From Thermoplasmata archaeon (GTDB lineage: Archaea; Thermoplasmatota; Penumbrarchaeia; JAEHCK01): 64,000 bases of DNA. Position numbers and translations under genes: made by a program. The number at the start of each line of letters is the position of its first letter. The stretch's first letter is position 1. The notes beneath the pieces are model-generated. The model saw only the letters and a program-made list of their open reading frames with translations. It had not been told where the DNA came from and ran no database searches. Where the stretch lies: assembly GCA_020696345.1 (NCBI GenBank), contig JAEHCK010000005.1:1-64000 (forward strand). Reading direction: 5' to 3'. Below, piece by piece: positions 42,293 through 51,063 of the stretch.

Positions 42293-43360
42293 CTAAGCAA
42301 ATTCCAAGTTCTTATAACAGCTGTAGCAATATCCACTATCAGTCGATGTTTTCGTACCGCAGTGCGGGCAATCGATCTCACCCCATATTTTTGGATCTTT
42401 ATCCGAGGTAGAGGAGGCCTCCACGGTTTGGATTTGAATTGGCGTTTGTATGAATAGCAACCTGGTATTGCATTTATAACAGACCTCGCGATATATCTGG
42501 TTTTCTGCTTTACATTTCGGGCAATGGTTAAGGCTAGATCTTTGAGGTGGATAGCTTGGTGGTGAGCTTGGTTGTTGGACTGCATTTTGTTGTGGATAGG
42601 TAAACTGTTGTTGTAATTTTGGCAGGTTCGCAAAACAGCTGAAACAATGACCACGTGTTATCTGGTTCTTCGTGCCGCACTTGGGGCACTCGATAAGACC
42701 GTCAGGTGATAGAGCTATTGCCGGCCCGTTACCAGGGGCAGGACCGGGGTGTGTGGGGTCGGCTATGCGATCGAGAACTATTGGACGTTGATAATAACGT
42801 AATATATCATATTTACAAACATAACATAAGGGGATGCCCACCTGGTTTTTCGTTCCGCAACGCGGGCATAATATGAACTGCGGCCGTTGGTGTATTTGAT
42901 ATTGTAGATTGGCTATTGGGCCATATTGTGGGGGTATATTTGGCATGGATACCTGGGTTTGATACTGCGATCGTGTAGCTGCCCGATCATAAGTTGTATC
43001 TATATTCTGCAAATTTATCGATTCGATATCCTCGGATGACTTATCGATTTCCCAATCGATCTCAATTTCACCATCATCACCTTGATATTTAATTTCAAAA
43101 AGTGGACCGATCTCTTCAGTATCGGGTTTTTCAAGCTTTTGATCATATTCCGCTTTTAGTTCAGGATCAAGTAAAATATCCTTTGCCACATTGATTTTGA
43201 TCATCTCACGCTCGGCCTGCGCTTTTTCCTCGAGATCATTGGAGCTGGCAACCGTATCAGGATGGTATTTCAGGGCTATTCTCTTGTACCCTTTTTTGAT
43301 CTCCTTTATAGTCGCATTTTTTTCAACATGCAGAATATCATATAGCGATTCTTTTTGCAT
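42293..43360 (-). CDS. DnaJ-domain protein with four zinc ribbons
   Basis: A 355-residue protein. The J domain (about 1-75) has SLYDILHVEKNATIKEIKKG and the HPD loop at residues 33-35, the Hsp70-activating motif. After an acidic linker four separate zinc ribbons follow, each CPxCGTKNQ-like then CYxC: starting near 163, 217, 275 and the last at C331, C334, C345, C348. Pro/Gln-rich linkers separate them. This differs from true DnaJ, whose zinc domain has a CxxCxGxG pattern. The ribbons may bind clients or nucleic acid. It converges on rpoN with a 33-bp gap. Confidence 0.9.
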   Translation of the reverse strand: MQKESLYDILHVEKNATIKEIKKGYKRIALKYHPDTVASSNDLEEKAQAEREMIKINVAKDILLDPELKAEYDQKLEKPDTEEIGPLFEIKYQGDDGEIEIDWEIDKSSEDIESINLQNIDTTYDRAATRSQYQTQVSMPNIPPQYGPIANLQYQIHQRPQFILCPRCGTKNQVGIPLCYVCKYDILRYYQRPIVLDRIADPTHPGPAPGNGPAIALSPDGLIECPKCGTKNQITRGHCFSCFANLPKLQQQFTYPQQNAVQQPSSPPSYPPQRSSLNHCPKCKAENQIYREVCYKCNTRLLFIQTPIQIQTVEASSTSDKDPKIWGEIDCPHCGTKTSTDSGYCYSCYKNLEFA

Positions 43361-43530
43361 CGGAATACGGGCACCCCTGTTGGAAAGTCTTAATGATCGG
43401 GCGAAATGAATATCTCATTCCATAATATATAATTATTATGATACAAACATCGAATTATGGATTGAAATAGTTTTTGTATAAAAAAATGCTTCACAAAAAG
43501 TTTAATTTTAAGGAGAATTTTCTATAAAGA

Positions 43531-43748
43531 GAAAAATCCGAAGCACGAAATCCGAAATTCTAAACAATCTCTAATTTTCCAAAAACCAAATAAGATTGTT
43601 TTTTGTGATTTGTAATTTGTTTAGGGGTTAGAATTCTGTTTAGATCATTGATTGATTAAAGGAATTCTAAGCTCGAGAAAAAATAAGATAAAATTAATAA
43701 TTATTCTTATTTTTGCGAAGTATTTAGAACTTCGGATTTAGATTTTTC
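43531..43748. repeat. Palindromic AT-rich intergenic element
   Basis: The left side (GAAAAATCCGAAG at 43531; AAATCCGAAATTCTAAACA at about 43548) is mirrored on the right, where the minus strand reads GAAAAATC, AAATCCGAAGTTCTAAATA near 43721-43748. An inner pair GTTAGAATTC / GAATTCTAAG is nested inside. It resembles a MITE-like or other small inverted-repeat element without coding capacity. It lies in the divergent gap 43361-43888, which otherwise shows only promoters and the AAGGGGGCAGG ribosome site of the next gene. Confidence 0.6.
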
Positions 43749-43888
43749 TTTCATTAATTCGACTTATAGCGTTGAAATTCCAATAGAAGTCATAAAAAAT
43801 AAGGGGTAAGATTAAATATTTTGGATATGTTTTATAACTCATCATAACGGTACTGATTGGTCAGAGCTTATTAAGGGGGCAGGTTAAA

Positions 43889-46800
43889 ATGAAGAAAATT
43901 CTGAGAACAAAGGTCTGGGTGTGCCTCTGGTTGTGTTCGCTGATGTTGATGGGCACACTCCTTACTATTGTCACCAGTGCATTTGCTGAAACTGAAGCTG
44001 AAGTTGAAGTTAATAATGAACCTGAACCTGTTAATGTTATGGAGATAACATATCTCGAACCCGAACAAAATATCCTGGATTTACCATCCCTCAACACAGG
44101 TAATACTAGGGAGGTTGTTACCGCTGGCAATCAATTATTAAGTGTTCGTAGTGTCGGAGGAGAAGAACTCGATATGATAAAAGAGCTTGAGGGAGTATAC
44201 CAAGAAGGTGTGAACTATAACAAAATAATCGATGGTCATGGGACGGGGCTTAAGCCTCCCACCGAGAAAGGTTGGGCAAGAATTGCCAAAGAGATGAATA
44301 TTATCGAAAGCATATCTCCCGCTGGGAGCGGACCATACAAGTTGGCAACATCGGTGGATCATTCTACCTCCAATTATTTCCCACCCATTGGTCACCAGGA
44401 CGGCGAGGGATCGTGCGTGGCCTGGGCAGTTGGTTACTATACCAAAACATTCCAGGAGGCAAAAGAGCATGACTGGAATATATCGGGTGCGAGTTGGGTG
44501 GGGGGCAATTTTGGTAACCCGACACCAGCATATCTAGATAGGATAATGAGCCCTGATTTCATTTACCATCAAATAAATGATGGGATAGATGAGGGTTCGT
44601 ATTATTCCTCTGCAATGAACCTTTGCAACCGTATTGGTGTATGTTCCTGGAACAAGATGCCCTATAACTCGAATGATAGTACGACTTGGCCTGCCGAAGA
44701 TGCATGGAGGGAGGCGCCGTGGTATAGGACCGATCAGGGTTACTACCATATTGTACTACATCCTAGTAATCCAAACGGTCTGGCGAATCTAAAGACGTGG
44801 TTGGATGGCGGTCAACTTGCTGTGATCTCTATCAATGCCAGCAGATATAATCTCCTAGATTCGAATGATACGTGGACTAACGATATATATACCAAAAGCC
44901 AGACGAATCATGCAAACACCGTAATCGGGTATGATGATAATTTTGGCCCCTATACCGAGAATAACCAGTCGGGGCAATATGGCGCATTCAAGATCGCAAA
45001 CTCTTGGGGAACCGGTTGGACTGGCGACCATAATAATGACGGCATGTTCTGGATATCGTACGAGTGTATGAAATGGCAGGTACAATACTCTATGATGTTC
45101 AACGACAAGATCGGGTATGAACCCAAACTGGTTAGTATTTTCAACATGAGCCACAATAAAAGAGGGGAATGCAATATAACGTTGGGTATTGGACAGTCTA
45201 CAAATCCCGTATCCACGAAGAGATTCGATAACTGGACCTATGATTATGATGGTGGTGACCAGCCATTCCCCACCAACAATATCGTATTTGACATTACCGA
45301 GTTCAACGATACAGTGCCCGATATCTATGGGGAGAATTTCTTTTTAAAGGTGTATGACTATGCTTCAGGAACCACTGGCACCATCAAGAACTTTACCATA
45401 GAACATTATAGTAATTATAGTTCGGGAACACCGGTTGCGAGATCGATATCAACAGACACGCCGGTTACAACCGTGAATTTGGGAAATGTGTATGCCGAGA
45501 TCCGGTTTTGCCCGGTCCGGAACATCGATACTAATGAATTCTTCGATACCATCCAAGGCGCAATAGACGATCCGGACACGCAGGATGGACATACGATCGA
45601 GGTTATGTTTGGCATATACGACGAGAATGTGGTCATTGATAAGAGGCTCACATTGATAGGGAACAGTACGTTGAATAGCATTATCAATGGCGGTGGGAAT
45701 GGTGATGTGGTGACGATCACGGCAGATCGGGTGAATGTAACTTGGTTCAGAATAAATAACAGCGGCTCATCCCAAGGCGACGCCGGGCTGGAGATCGATT
45801 CGTCAGAGTACTGTAAGATCGAGAATTGCTACTACTCGGACAACTATTATGGCATGATCCTAAACCATTCGAGCAACAACACGCTTGCTGATAATAATTG
45901 CTCGAACAACAACTATGGCATCTACTTGAATTCGTCGTCAAACAGCAATGTGATCGATAATTGCTCGTTCTTTTCAAATTCAAATTATGATCATTACTTG
46001 AAAAATAATTCTATGGATAATACGGCGATCAATACCACTTTTAATACAATTAATGTTGATCCGACTTCAGAATTAATTATTAAAAACTATCTCCATATAC
46101 AGGTCGATGATTCCAGCAATGATCCTATCCAGGGTGCGGATATCAATGTAAAAGATGGTTCCGATATTATTTATGCAACACCGGGCTTTAGCGGCACCGA
46201 CCCAAAAACAGATATATTGGGGCAGGTCAAATGGGTGTTGGTTACAGACAGGATTTATTCTGGCAGTAGTACGGCAACAGAAAATTCGACAACTGCAACT
46301 GTAAAAAACGGTAGTTTTGTCTTCAGAGATAATAACAGGGAAACAAACATGGCTTCATCTCATTTTGAATATTTTGATCAAGATATTTTACCTGGTAAGA
46401 CCATTTTACAATATCCCGTTAATAACTCATATCTTAATGATTCTACACCGGAATTAAAATGGGCTCTTGCAACCGATGGAGATGGTGATCCACTAACTTA
46501 TTATATGGAACTGGACGAATTTGGCGATGATTGGAGTGCTCTAGCGGATAGTAACCATACATCAACAGGTGTAATATTATGCAATGTTTCTGTTGGCCTG
46601 AGTGACGACCAAAGTTATCAATGGCGTGTCTGTGCAAACGACAGCTATGCAAATGGGAGTTGGAGTGATGTTTTGAAATTTACCATCGATTCCGAAATAC
46701 CGCTCGCAAATACACCCATTGACCCTGGCGATTATAATAACACGGGCGAGGTAAATTGGACCTGGCCATCTTCACCTGACACCGGTAGCGGTATTGTTGG

Positions 46801-49183
46801 GTATTATGTCAAAATAACCGATGGTATAGGTATCGTAATAGTTAATGATGTATTCACCACCTACACATGGTATTCTAAAAGTGGTTTGTTAGATGACGAA
46901 ACATACTATTGCAAGATAAAAGCAAAGAACGGTGTGGGGACCATTAGCGATTATAGCAGTAGAAGCAATGGTATCCTGATCGATCTGGATACCCCCGTCG
47001 CCAACACTCCAAAAGCACCAGGCGCATATAACAACACGGGGAGTGTCAAATGGACCTGGAATCCATCGGTTGATACTGGCAGTACTATCTTTGGTTATTA
47101 TGTTTGCGTGGGAACCACGCCGGGTGGAAATGATGTGGTTAATAATGTTCATATTACGCACACGTGGTTTGAATTAACAGGTTTGATCGATGATAATACT
47201 TATTACTGCAAGATCAAAGCCAAGAACGGTGCGGGGACAATTGGTAATTATGGTGGTAACAGCAATAAAATTCTTATCGATCTGGATACCCCGATCGCCA
47301 ACATACCAGAAGTTCCCGGCGCGTACAATACCACCGGGAGTGTTAACTGGACCTGGGATCCAGCAGGTGATACCGGTAGTGGTATTGTTGGGTATTTCAT
47401 TTGTATTGGCACTATACCAAATGGCTCTGATGTGGTGGATGATGCATGGACCACGAGTACATGGTACGAAAAAACGGATTTAATAGATGGTAAAACATAT
47501 TATTGCAGGATAAAAGTTAAGAATGGTGCAGGGACCATCAGTGATCACAGTACAAATAGTTCTTGCATTCTGGTAGACACGTCGGTGCCTACCGATCTAT
47601 CGATATCGATCAACAACCATTCGGAGTATACAAATTCTGCCGTAGTTACCTTATCAATATCTGCTGAAGATACAGGTTCCGGGCTGGGTGATATGCGATT
47701 TTACACGGACGGTACGGACACAACTTGGAGTTCATGGGAGCCTTTCAACCATGAAAAGTCATTTACCCTACCACCCAATGATGGTGAGAAAATCGTCTAT
47801 TTCAAAGTCAGAGATAAAGCCGGAAATATCGCAATTCCAGTATCGGATACCATCATACTCGATACACACTCACCCACTATATTTTCGATCATAATAAATG
47901 AAAACGCAACTTATTCGAACTCGCGAACAGTTATATTAACTCTAAATGCAACAGATACTACATCCGGGCTCAACAAAATGTCATTCAGCACCAATTCTAA
48001 TTCTATCGACTTCAACTGGACTGCCTGGGAACCGTTCAATATTACAAAGATCATAAATCTTACCTCGGGCTTCGGCGATGGTGATGGTGAAAAGAGGGTA
48101 TATTTAAGAGTGAAAGATCGCGCAAATAATATCGCAGTTGCCAATGATTCCATTATTCTTGATACGACGCCCCCTCATTCATTATCCATTTCAATAAACG
48201 CTGGTTCTGAGGAGACTAATTCAACGGAGGTCGGTTTGAAATTATCAGCACAAGATGATACTTCAGGTCTCTTCCGAATGGCATTCGGCAACGATGGGAT
48301 CACTTGGTCGTCATGGCTGCCTTTCAACCATGAAAGTTCTTTTACACTACCTTCCAATGATGGAGATAAAACAGTATATTTCCGAGTTAAAGATAAAGCG
48401 GGTAATATTGCAGAGTCGGTATTTTCTTCAATTATTTTAAACACCACACCGGAGCCATCACCACCGCCAAAACCGAAAGATTCGGATGGTGATAATATAC
48501 CGGATGATATCGATACGGACGATGATAACGATGGCATGCCGGATGGTTGGGAGCTAACACATGGCCTTGATCCAACTGACCCTATAGATGCATTATTAGA
48601 CAAAGATTCCGATGATTTAACGAACCTGGAAGAATATAGTAATAATACCGATCCTGATGGTCAAGATACCGATGATGACGGACTACCGGATGGTTCCGAG
48701 ATAAAGATCTATCACACAAACGCCACCGATCCTGATTCTGACGGTGATGGTTATAACGACGGTATGGAACTGGAGAAAGGCACCGATCCTTTAAATGCAA
48801 AAAACCACCCGGGAGAAATAGGGAAAAGAACAGAAATAGGATATTTGCCGTATCTGATCATCTTAATAATAGTGATCACGATCATTATCCTTTTAGCTGT
48901 TATGTTGACACAAAAAAGGAAGGGTGAAGCAGAATGGGGTAATAAAGAAATTAAATATCATAAGAGGCCAGTGAAAAGGGATGGAAAATTGAGGAAGAAG
49001 AAGCAGAAAAAGCGAGTGAGAAAAGTTAGTACACCACCTGATAAGTTTGAAAAAAATAAAGGCAGGATCAAGGACTTGGAACAATGGGATAACGCAGAGG
49101 AAGAAATAGAGGAGAAGCCGACGATCGAATGGGAGGAGGATGAAGAATCCGAACTTGTAGAATGGGAAGAGGTTGAAGATTAA
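43889..49183 (+). CDS. Giant surface protein with papain-like (C1A) peptidase domain
   Basis: A 1764-residue secreted protein. After a signal helix (about 10-32) a C1-family cysteine peptidase fold spans about 140-400 with Cys176 (GEGSCVAWAVGYY), His341 (TNHANTVIGYDD) and Asn371 (KIANSWGTGWTG). Next come a carbohydrate-like beta domain, a NosD-type parallel beta-helix (about 545-720), three near-identical fibronectin-like repeats (about 960-1230, PxAPGAYNNTGSVKWTW), three Ig-like repeats (about 1230-1530), TSP3 calcium loops (about 1530-1640), one membrane helix (about 1652-1674) and a tail that is first Lys-rich, then Glu/Trp-rich. It should face outwards and cut proteins or peptides. The divergent neighbour is the DnaJ gene. 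Confidence 0.88.
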   Translation: MKKILRTKVWVCLWLCSLMLMGTLLTIVTSAFAETEAEVEVNNEPEPVNVMEITYLEPEQNILDLPSLNTGNTREVVTAGNQLLSVRSVGGEELDMIKELEGVYQEGVNYNKIIDGHGTGLKPPTEKGWARIAKEMNIIESISPAGSGPYKLATSVDHSTSNYFPPIGHQDGEGSCVAWAVGYYTKTFQEAKEHDWNISGASWVGGNFGNPTPAYLDRIMSPDFIYHQINDGIDEGSYYSSAMNLCNRIGVCSWNKMPYNSNDSTTWPAEDAWREAPWYRTDQGYYHIVLHPSNPNGLANLKTWLDGGQLAVISINASRYNLLDSNDTWTNDIYTKSQTNHANTVIGYDDNFGPYTENNQSGQYGAFKIANSWGTGWTGDHNNDGMFWISYECMKWQVQYSMMFNDKIGYEPKLVSIFNMSHNKRGECNITLGIGQSTNPVSTKRFDNWTYDYDGGDQPFPTNNIVFDITEFNDTVPDIYGENFFLKVYDYASGTTGTIKNFTIEHYSNYSSGTPVARSISTDTPVTTVNLGNVYAEIRFCPVRNIDTNEFFDTIQGAIDDPDTQDGHTIEVMFGIYDENVVIDKRLTLIGNSTLNSIINGGGNGDVVTITADRVNVTWFRINNSGSSQGDAGLEIDSSEYCKIENCYYSDNYYGMILNHSSNNTLADNNCSNNNYGIYLNSSSNSNVIDNCSFFSNSNYDHYLKNNSMDNTAINTTFNTINVDPTSELIIKNYLHIQVDDSSNDPIQGADINVKDGSDIIYATPGFSGTDPKTDILGQVKWVLVTDRIYSGSSTATENSTTATVKNGSFVFRDNNRETNMASSHFEYFDQDILPGKTILQYPVNNSYLNDSTPELKWALATDGDGDPLTYYMELDEFGDDWSALADSNHTSTGVILCNVSVGLSDDQSYQWRVCANDSYANGSWSDVLKFTIDSEIPLANTPIDPGDYNNTGEVNWTWPSSPDTGSGIVGYYVKITDGIGIVIVNDVFTTYTWYSKSGLLDDETYYCKIKAKNGVGTISDYSSRSNGILIDLDTPVANTPKAPGAYNNTGSVKWTWNPSVDTGSTIFGYYVCVGTTPGGNDVVNNVHITHTWFELTGLIDDNTYYCKIKAKNGAGTIGNYGGNSNKILIDLDTPIANIPEVPGAYNTTGSVNWTWDPAGDTGSGIVGYFICIGTIPNGSDVVDDAWTTSTWYEKTDLIDGKTYYCRIKVKNGAGTISDHSTNSSCILVDTSVPTDLSISINNHSEYTNSAVVTLSISAEDTGSGLGDMRFYTDGTDTTWSSWEPFNHEKSFTLPPNDGEKIVYFKVRDKAGNIAIPVSDTIILDTHSPTIFSIIINENATYSNSRTVILTLNATDTTSGLNKMSFSTNSNSIDFNWTAWEPFNITKIINLTSGFGDGDGEKRVYLRVKDRANNIAVANDSIILDTTPPHSLSISINAGSEETNSTEVGLKLSAQDDTSGLFRMAFGNDGITWSSWLPFNHESSFTLPSNDGDKTVYFRVKDKAGNIAESVFSSIILNTTPEPSPPPKPKDSDGDNIPDDIDTDDDNDGMPDGWELTHGLDPTDPIDALLDKDSDDLTNLEEYSNNTDPDGQDTDDDGLPDGSEIKIYHTNATDPDSDGDGYNDGMELEKGTDPLNAKNHPGEIGKRTEIGYLPYLIILIIVITIIILLAVMLTQKRKGEAEWGNKEIKYHKRPVKRDGKLRKKKQKKRVRKVSTPPDKFEKNKGRIKDLEQWDNAEEEIEEKPTIEWEEDEESELVEWEEVED

Positions 49184-49205
49184 ATCCATATAATACAAAT
49201 ATATT

Positions 49206-49322
49206 CAGGGGCCATAATTCAGGGGTCTGGGGTCTGGAGTTCAGGGGTCAGGGTGATTTAGTAATTGTATTTAGAATGATTCTCAAAATCAGCTTATTTT
49301 TGTTAGGCCCCAGACCCCTAAT
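49206..49322. repeat. GGGGTC inverted repeat in a convergent gap
   Basis: The left arm (49206-49254) reads AGGGGTCTGGGGTCTGGAG followed by TTCAGGGGTCAGGG; the right arm on the other strand (about 49302-49322) reads TTAGGGGTCTGGGGCCTAAC. They pair over AGGGGTCTGGGG. The plus-strand G-runs (GGGG, GGGG, GGGG, GGG) could also form a quadruplex. The element lies between the C1A surface gene and the convergent phosphatase gene. Confidence 0.8.
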
Positions 49323-49427
49323 AAAATTGATAAGAAATCATATTAGAATTCGGATCTTTTAAAACATGCAATAATACAATATGACCAATCCTAAATTGGG
49401 AGAAGAGGTAATGTTTGTATTACTCGA

Positions 49428-50048
49428 TCACACATCATTTCTAATATGACGTGTATCATTTTCAACGATAATTGAATATTTTCCAGCGTTAAACTCAGCA
49501 ATAGTTATTGCGCAATTATCCATGTCAAACTCAAAATACTTATCATTCTCAACATTGTGCAGTATACACAGAATAACGCGCAGCACCACACCGTGGGTTA
49601 CGATCACAATGGTATCTTGCCCATATCGTGAGCCCAATTCCTTTAGCGATCTTTCAACCCGTCTCCGCATCGATGATAATGTTTCACCATGTGGAAATCT
49701 CATGGTATGTGGCGAGGTTAACCAATGGTGATATAGCTCAGGATATTCTTCTTCCAGTTCTTTATGCAACCTCCCCTGCCAGTCGCCAAAATCCAGGTCG
49801 ATGAGATCATCATGTGCATTAACGGGCATGTCATGGAACTTGGCAATCTTGGAAGCGGTGTCATAGGCACGCTTTAACGGGCTTGAGTAAATTGCCCTGA
49901 TCGTTTCACACTTTAAATGTTCACCAACCTGCCTGGCTTGCTCTATTCCGGTTTCATTCAATAGTATATCGATCCTACCCCGGACCGTATGTCTTTTGGT
50001 CCTGCTCCAGCTGGTTTCACCATGGCGGACAAATATTAACCTGCACAT
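49428..50048 (-). CDS. Histidine phosphatase superfamily protein (phosphoglycerate mutase-like)
   Basis: A 206-residue soluble enzyme. The catalytic RHG motif is at residues 8-10 (IFVRHGETSWSRT); YSSPLKRAYDTA and the second His in VIVTHGVVLR, near 150, complete the site. Members dephosphorylate small molecules such as alpha-ribazole phosphate (CobC) or sugar phosphates; this one is closest in layout to CobC/PhoE types, but the substrate is open. Nearby genes are surface proteins and give no clue; the B12-related genes lie 11 kb away. Confidence 0.88.
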   Translation of the reverse strand: MCRLIFVRHGETSWSRTKRHTVRGRIDILLNETGIEQARQVGEHLKCETIRAIYSSPLKRAYDTASKIAKFHDMPVNAHDDLIDLDFGDWQGRLHKELEEEYPELYHHWLTSPHTMRFPHGETLSSMRRRVERSLKELGSRYGQDTIVIVTHGVVLRVILCILHNVENDKYFEFDMDNCAITIAEFNAGKYSIIVENDTRHIRNDV

Positions 50049-51063
50049 TGCACGAACGAATAAATATCAAATATAAAACTCTAATGTTTGGATATATGAT
50101 GTGATGTCGATTTCATGATCAAACCAGTATCAATTCAACAAATTATCATATTTACTTAAATGATTTTTCTGTTTAAACTCTGGCATTCCAACATAGAATA
50201 TCCATATACCGTTTTTGCGTTTAAGATAGTTCATGTCATATCACCTCAAATTAAGATCCGAAAAATTAAAAAAAAAGTGCCCGAGTTCATATGGGGACGG
50301 GATGCGAGGATATTTACCATTACTAAAATAATATGGATCGATATCTACTCGGGCACTAATTTTATTGAGCCAATAAATGTAAATTTTTATTTAATAATCA
50401 AAGTATTCAAAGTTATCTTCTTCGTTCTTTGAGTTATATTTCCGGTCAAATTTTGTCGTACACCGCATTATGCCGTATACTTGTTCCCAACTATTGTTAT
50501 CATTGGTTATTATCATTGTAATCACCAAAAAGAAGATTGTAGATAGAGTATATAAAACCGAAAATCAGAGGGGGGATTGAAAGTACTATGATCGATATTG
50601 AATGCCAGTGTGAATTTGAATAAAGAATTATGAATGAAAGTAAACTTAATAAATTGATAATGGGAAGGGGTTAGGGGTTACAATTAAGGGATCATGTGTT
50701 AGGAGTTTAGGGTGTGTGTGTGAGGTGAGAGTACGCGAGCTATGCTCGCTTGAGGTTAGAATGCCTAATAATGGTTAATGAGGTCATTAGAAAATGCAAA
50801 ATGCAAATTGTAAAGTGCAAAATGAAATTAAAATTTTAAAATTTCCAATTTGACTTTTCAAATTCCCTCCGCAATATATTAATTAGCCTTTCCTCTGCCC
50901 TCTTTCCTCTTTCCTTTCTCTAAATCTAATAGCTGAAAGTTGACTACTACAACATAAAGCAATAACCCAGTATAGAATAAATTATCACAAATATTTATAA
51001 ACAAATAAGTATTTAAGCAGAAAAAGAGTAATTAATACTGTAGATGTAAGGAGTGATAAGACC
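50049..51063. other. Kilobase divergent gap with repeats and small hairpins
   Basis: No convincing gene was seen. The gap holds an 82-bp stem-loop (50276-50357), a promoter-like TATATAAAA at about 50550 followed by GGGGGGATT and an 11-codon frame (50588-50623, MIDIECQCEFE), a GGGGTTA repeat stretch (50662-50713), a perfect hairpin GCGAGC-TAT-GCTCGC (50735-50749) and AAAATGCAAAATGCAAATTG-type short repeats (about 50793-50815). The last part is the promoter of the gene at 51064. Confidence 0.5.
50276..50357. repeat. 82-bp element with perfect 11-bp terminal inverted repeats
   Basis: AGTGCCCGAGT (50276-50286) is exactly mirrored by ACTCGGGCACT (50347-50357). The arms are GC-rich inside AT-rich sequence. 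The 60-bp interior has no tRNA-like T or D arm. It could be a stem-loop RNA or a tiny non-autonomous element; its flanks show no clear target duplication. Confidence 0.6.

Noticed and set aside
50276-50357. tRNA gene suspicion because of the size and GC-rich closing stem
   Set aside because: The stem is 11 bp, and no D arm, anticodon arm or GGTTCGAATCC-like T arm is present.
50160-50432. A 90-codon plus-strand frame in the kilobase gap
   Set aside because: It passes through the 82-bp inverted-repeat element, starts with no ribosome site, and has no recognisable fold; AT-rich open frame by chance.
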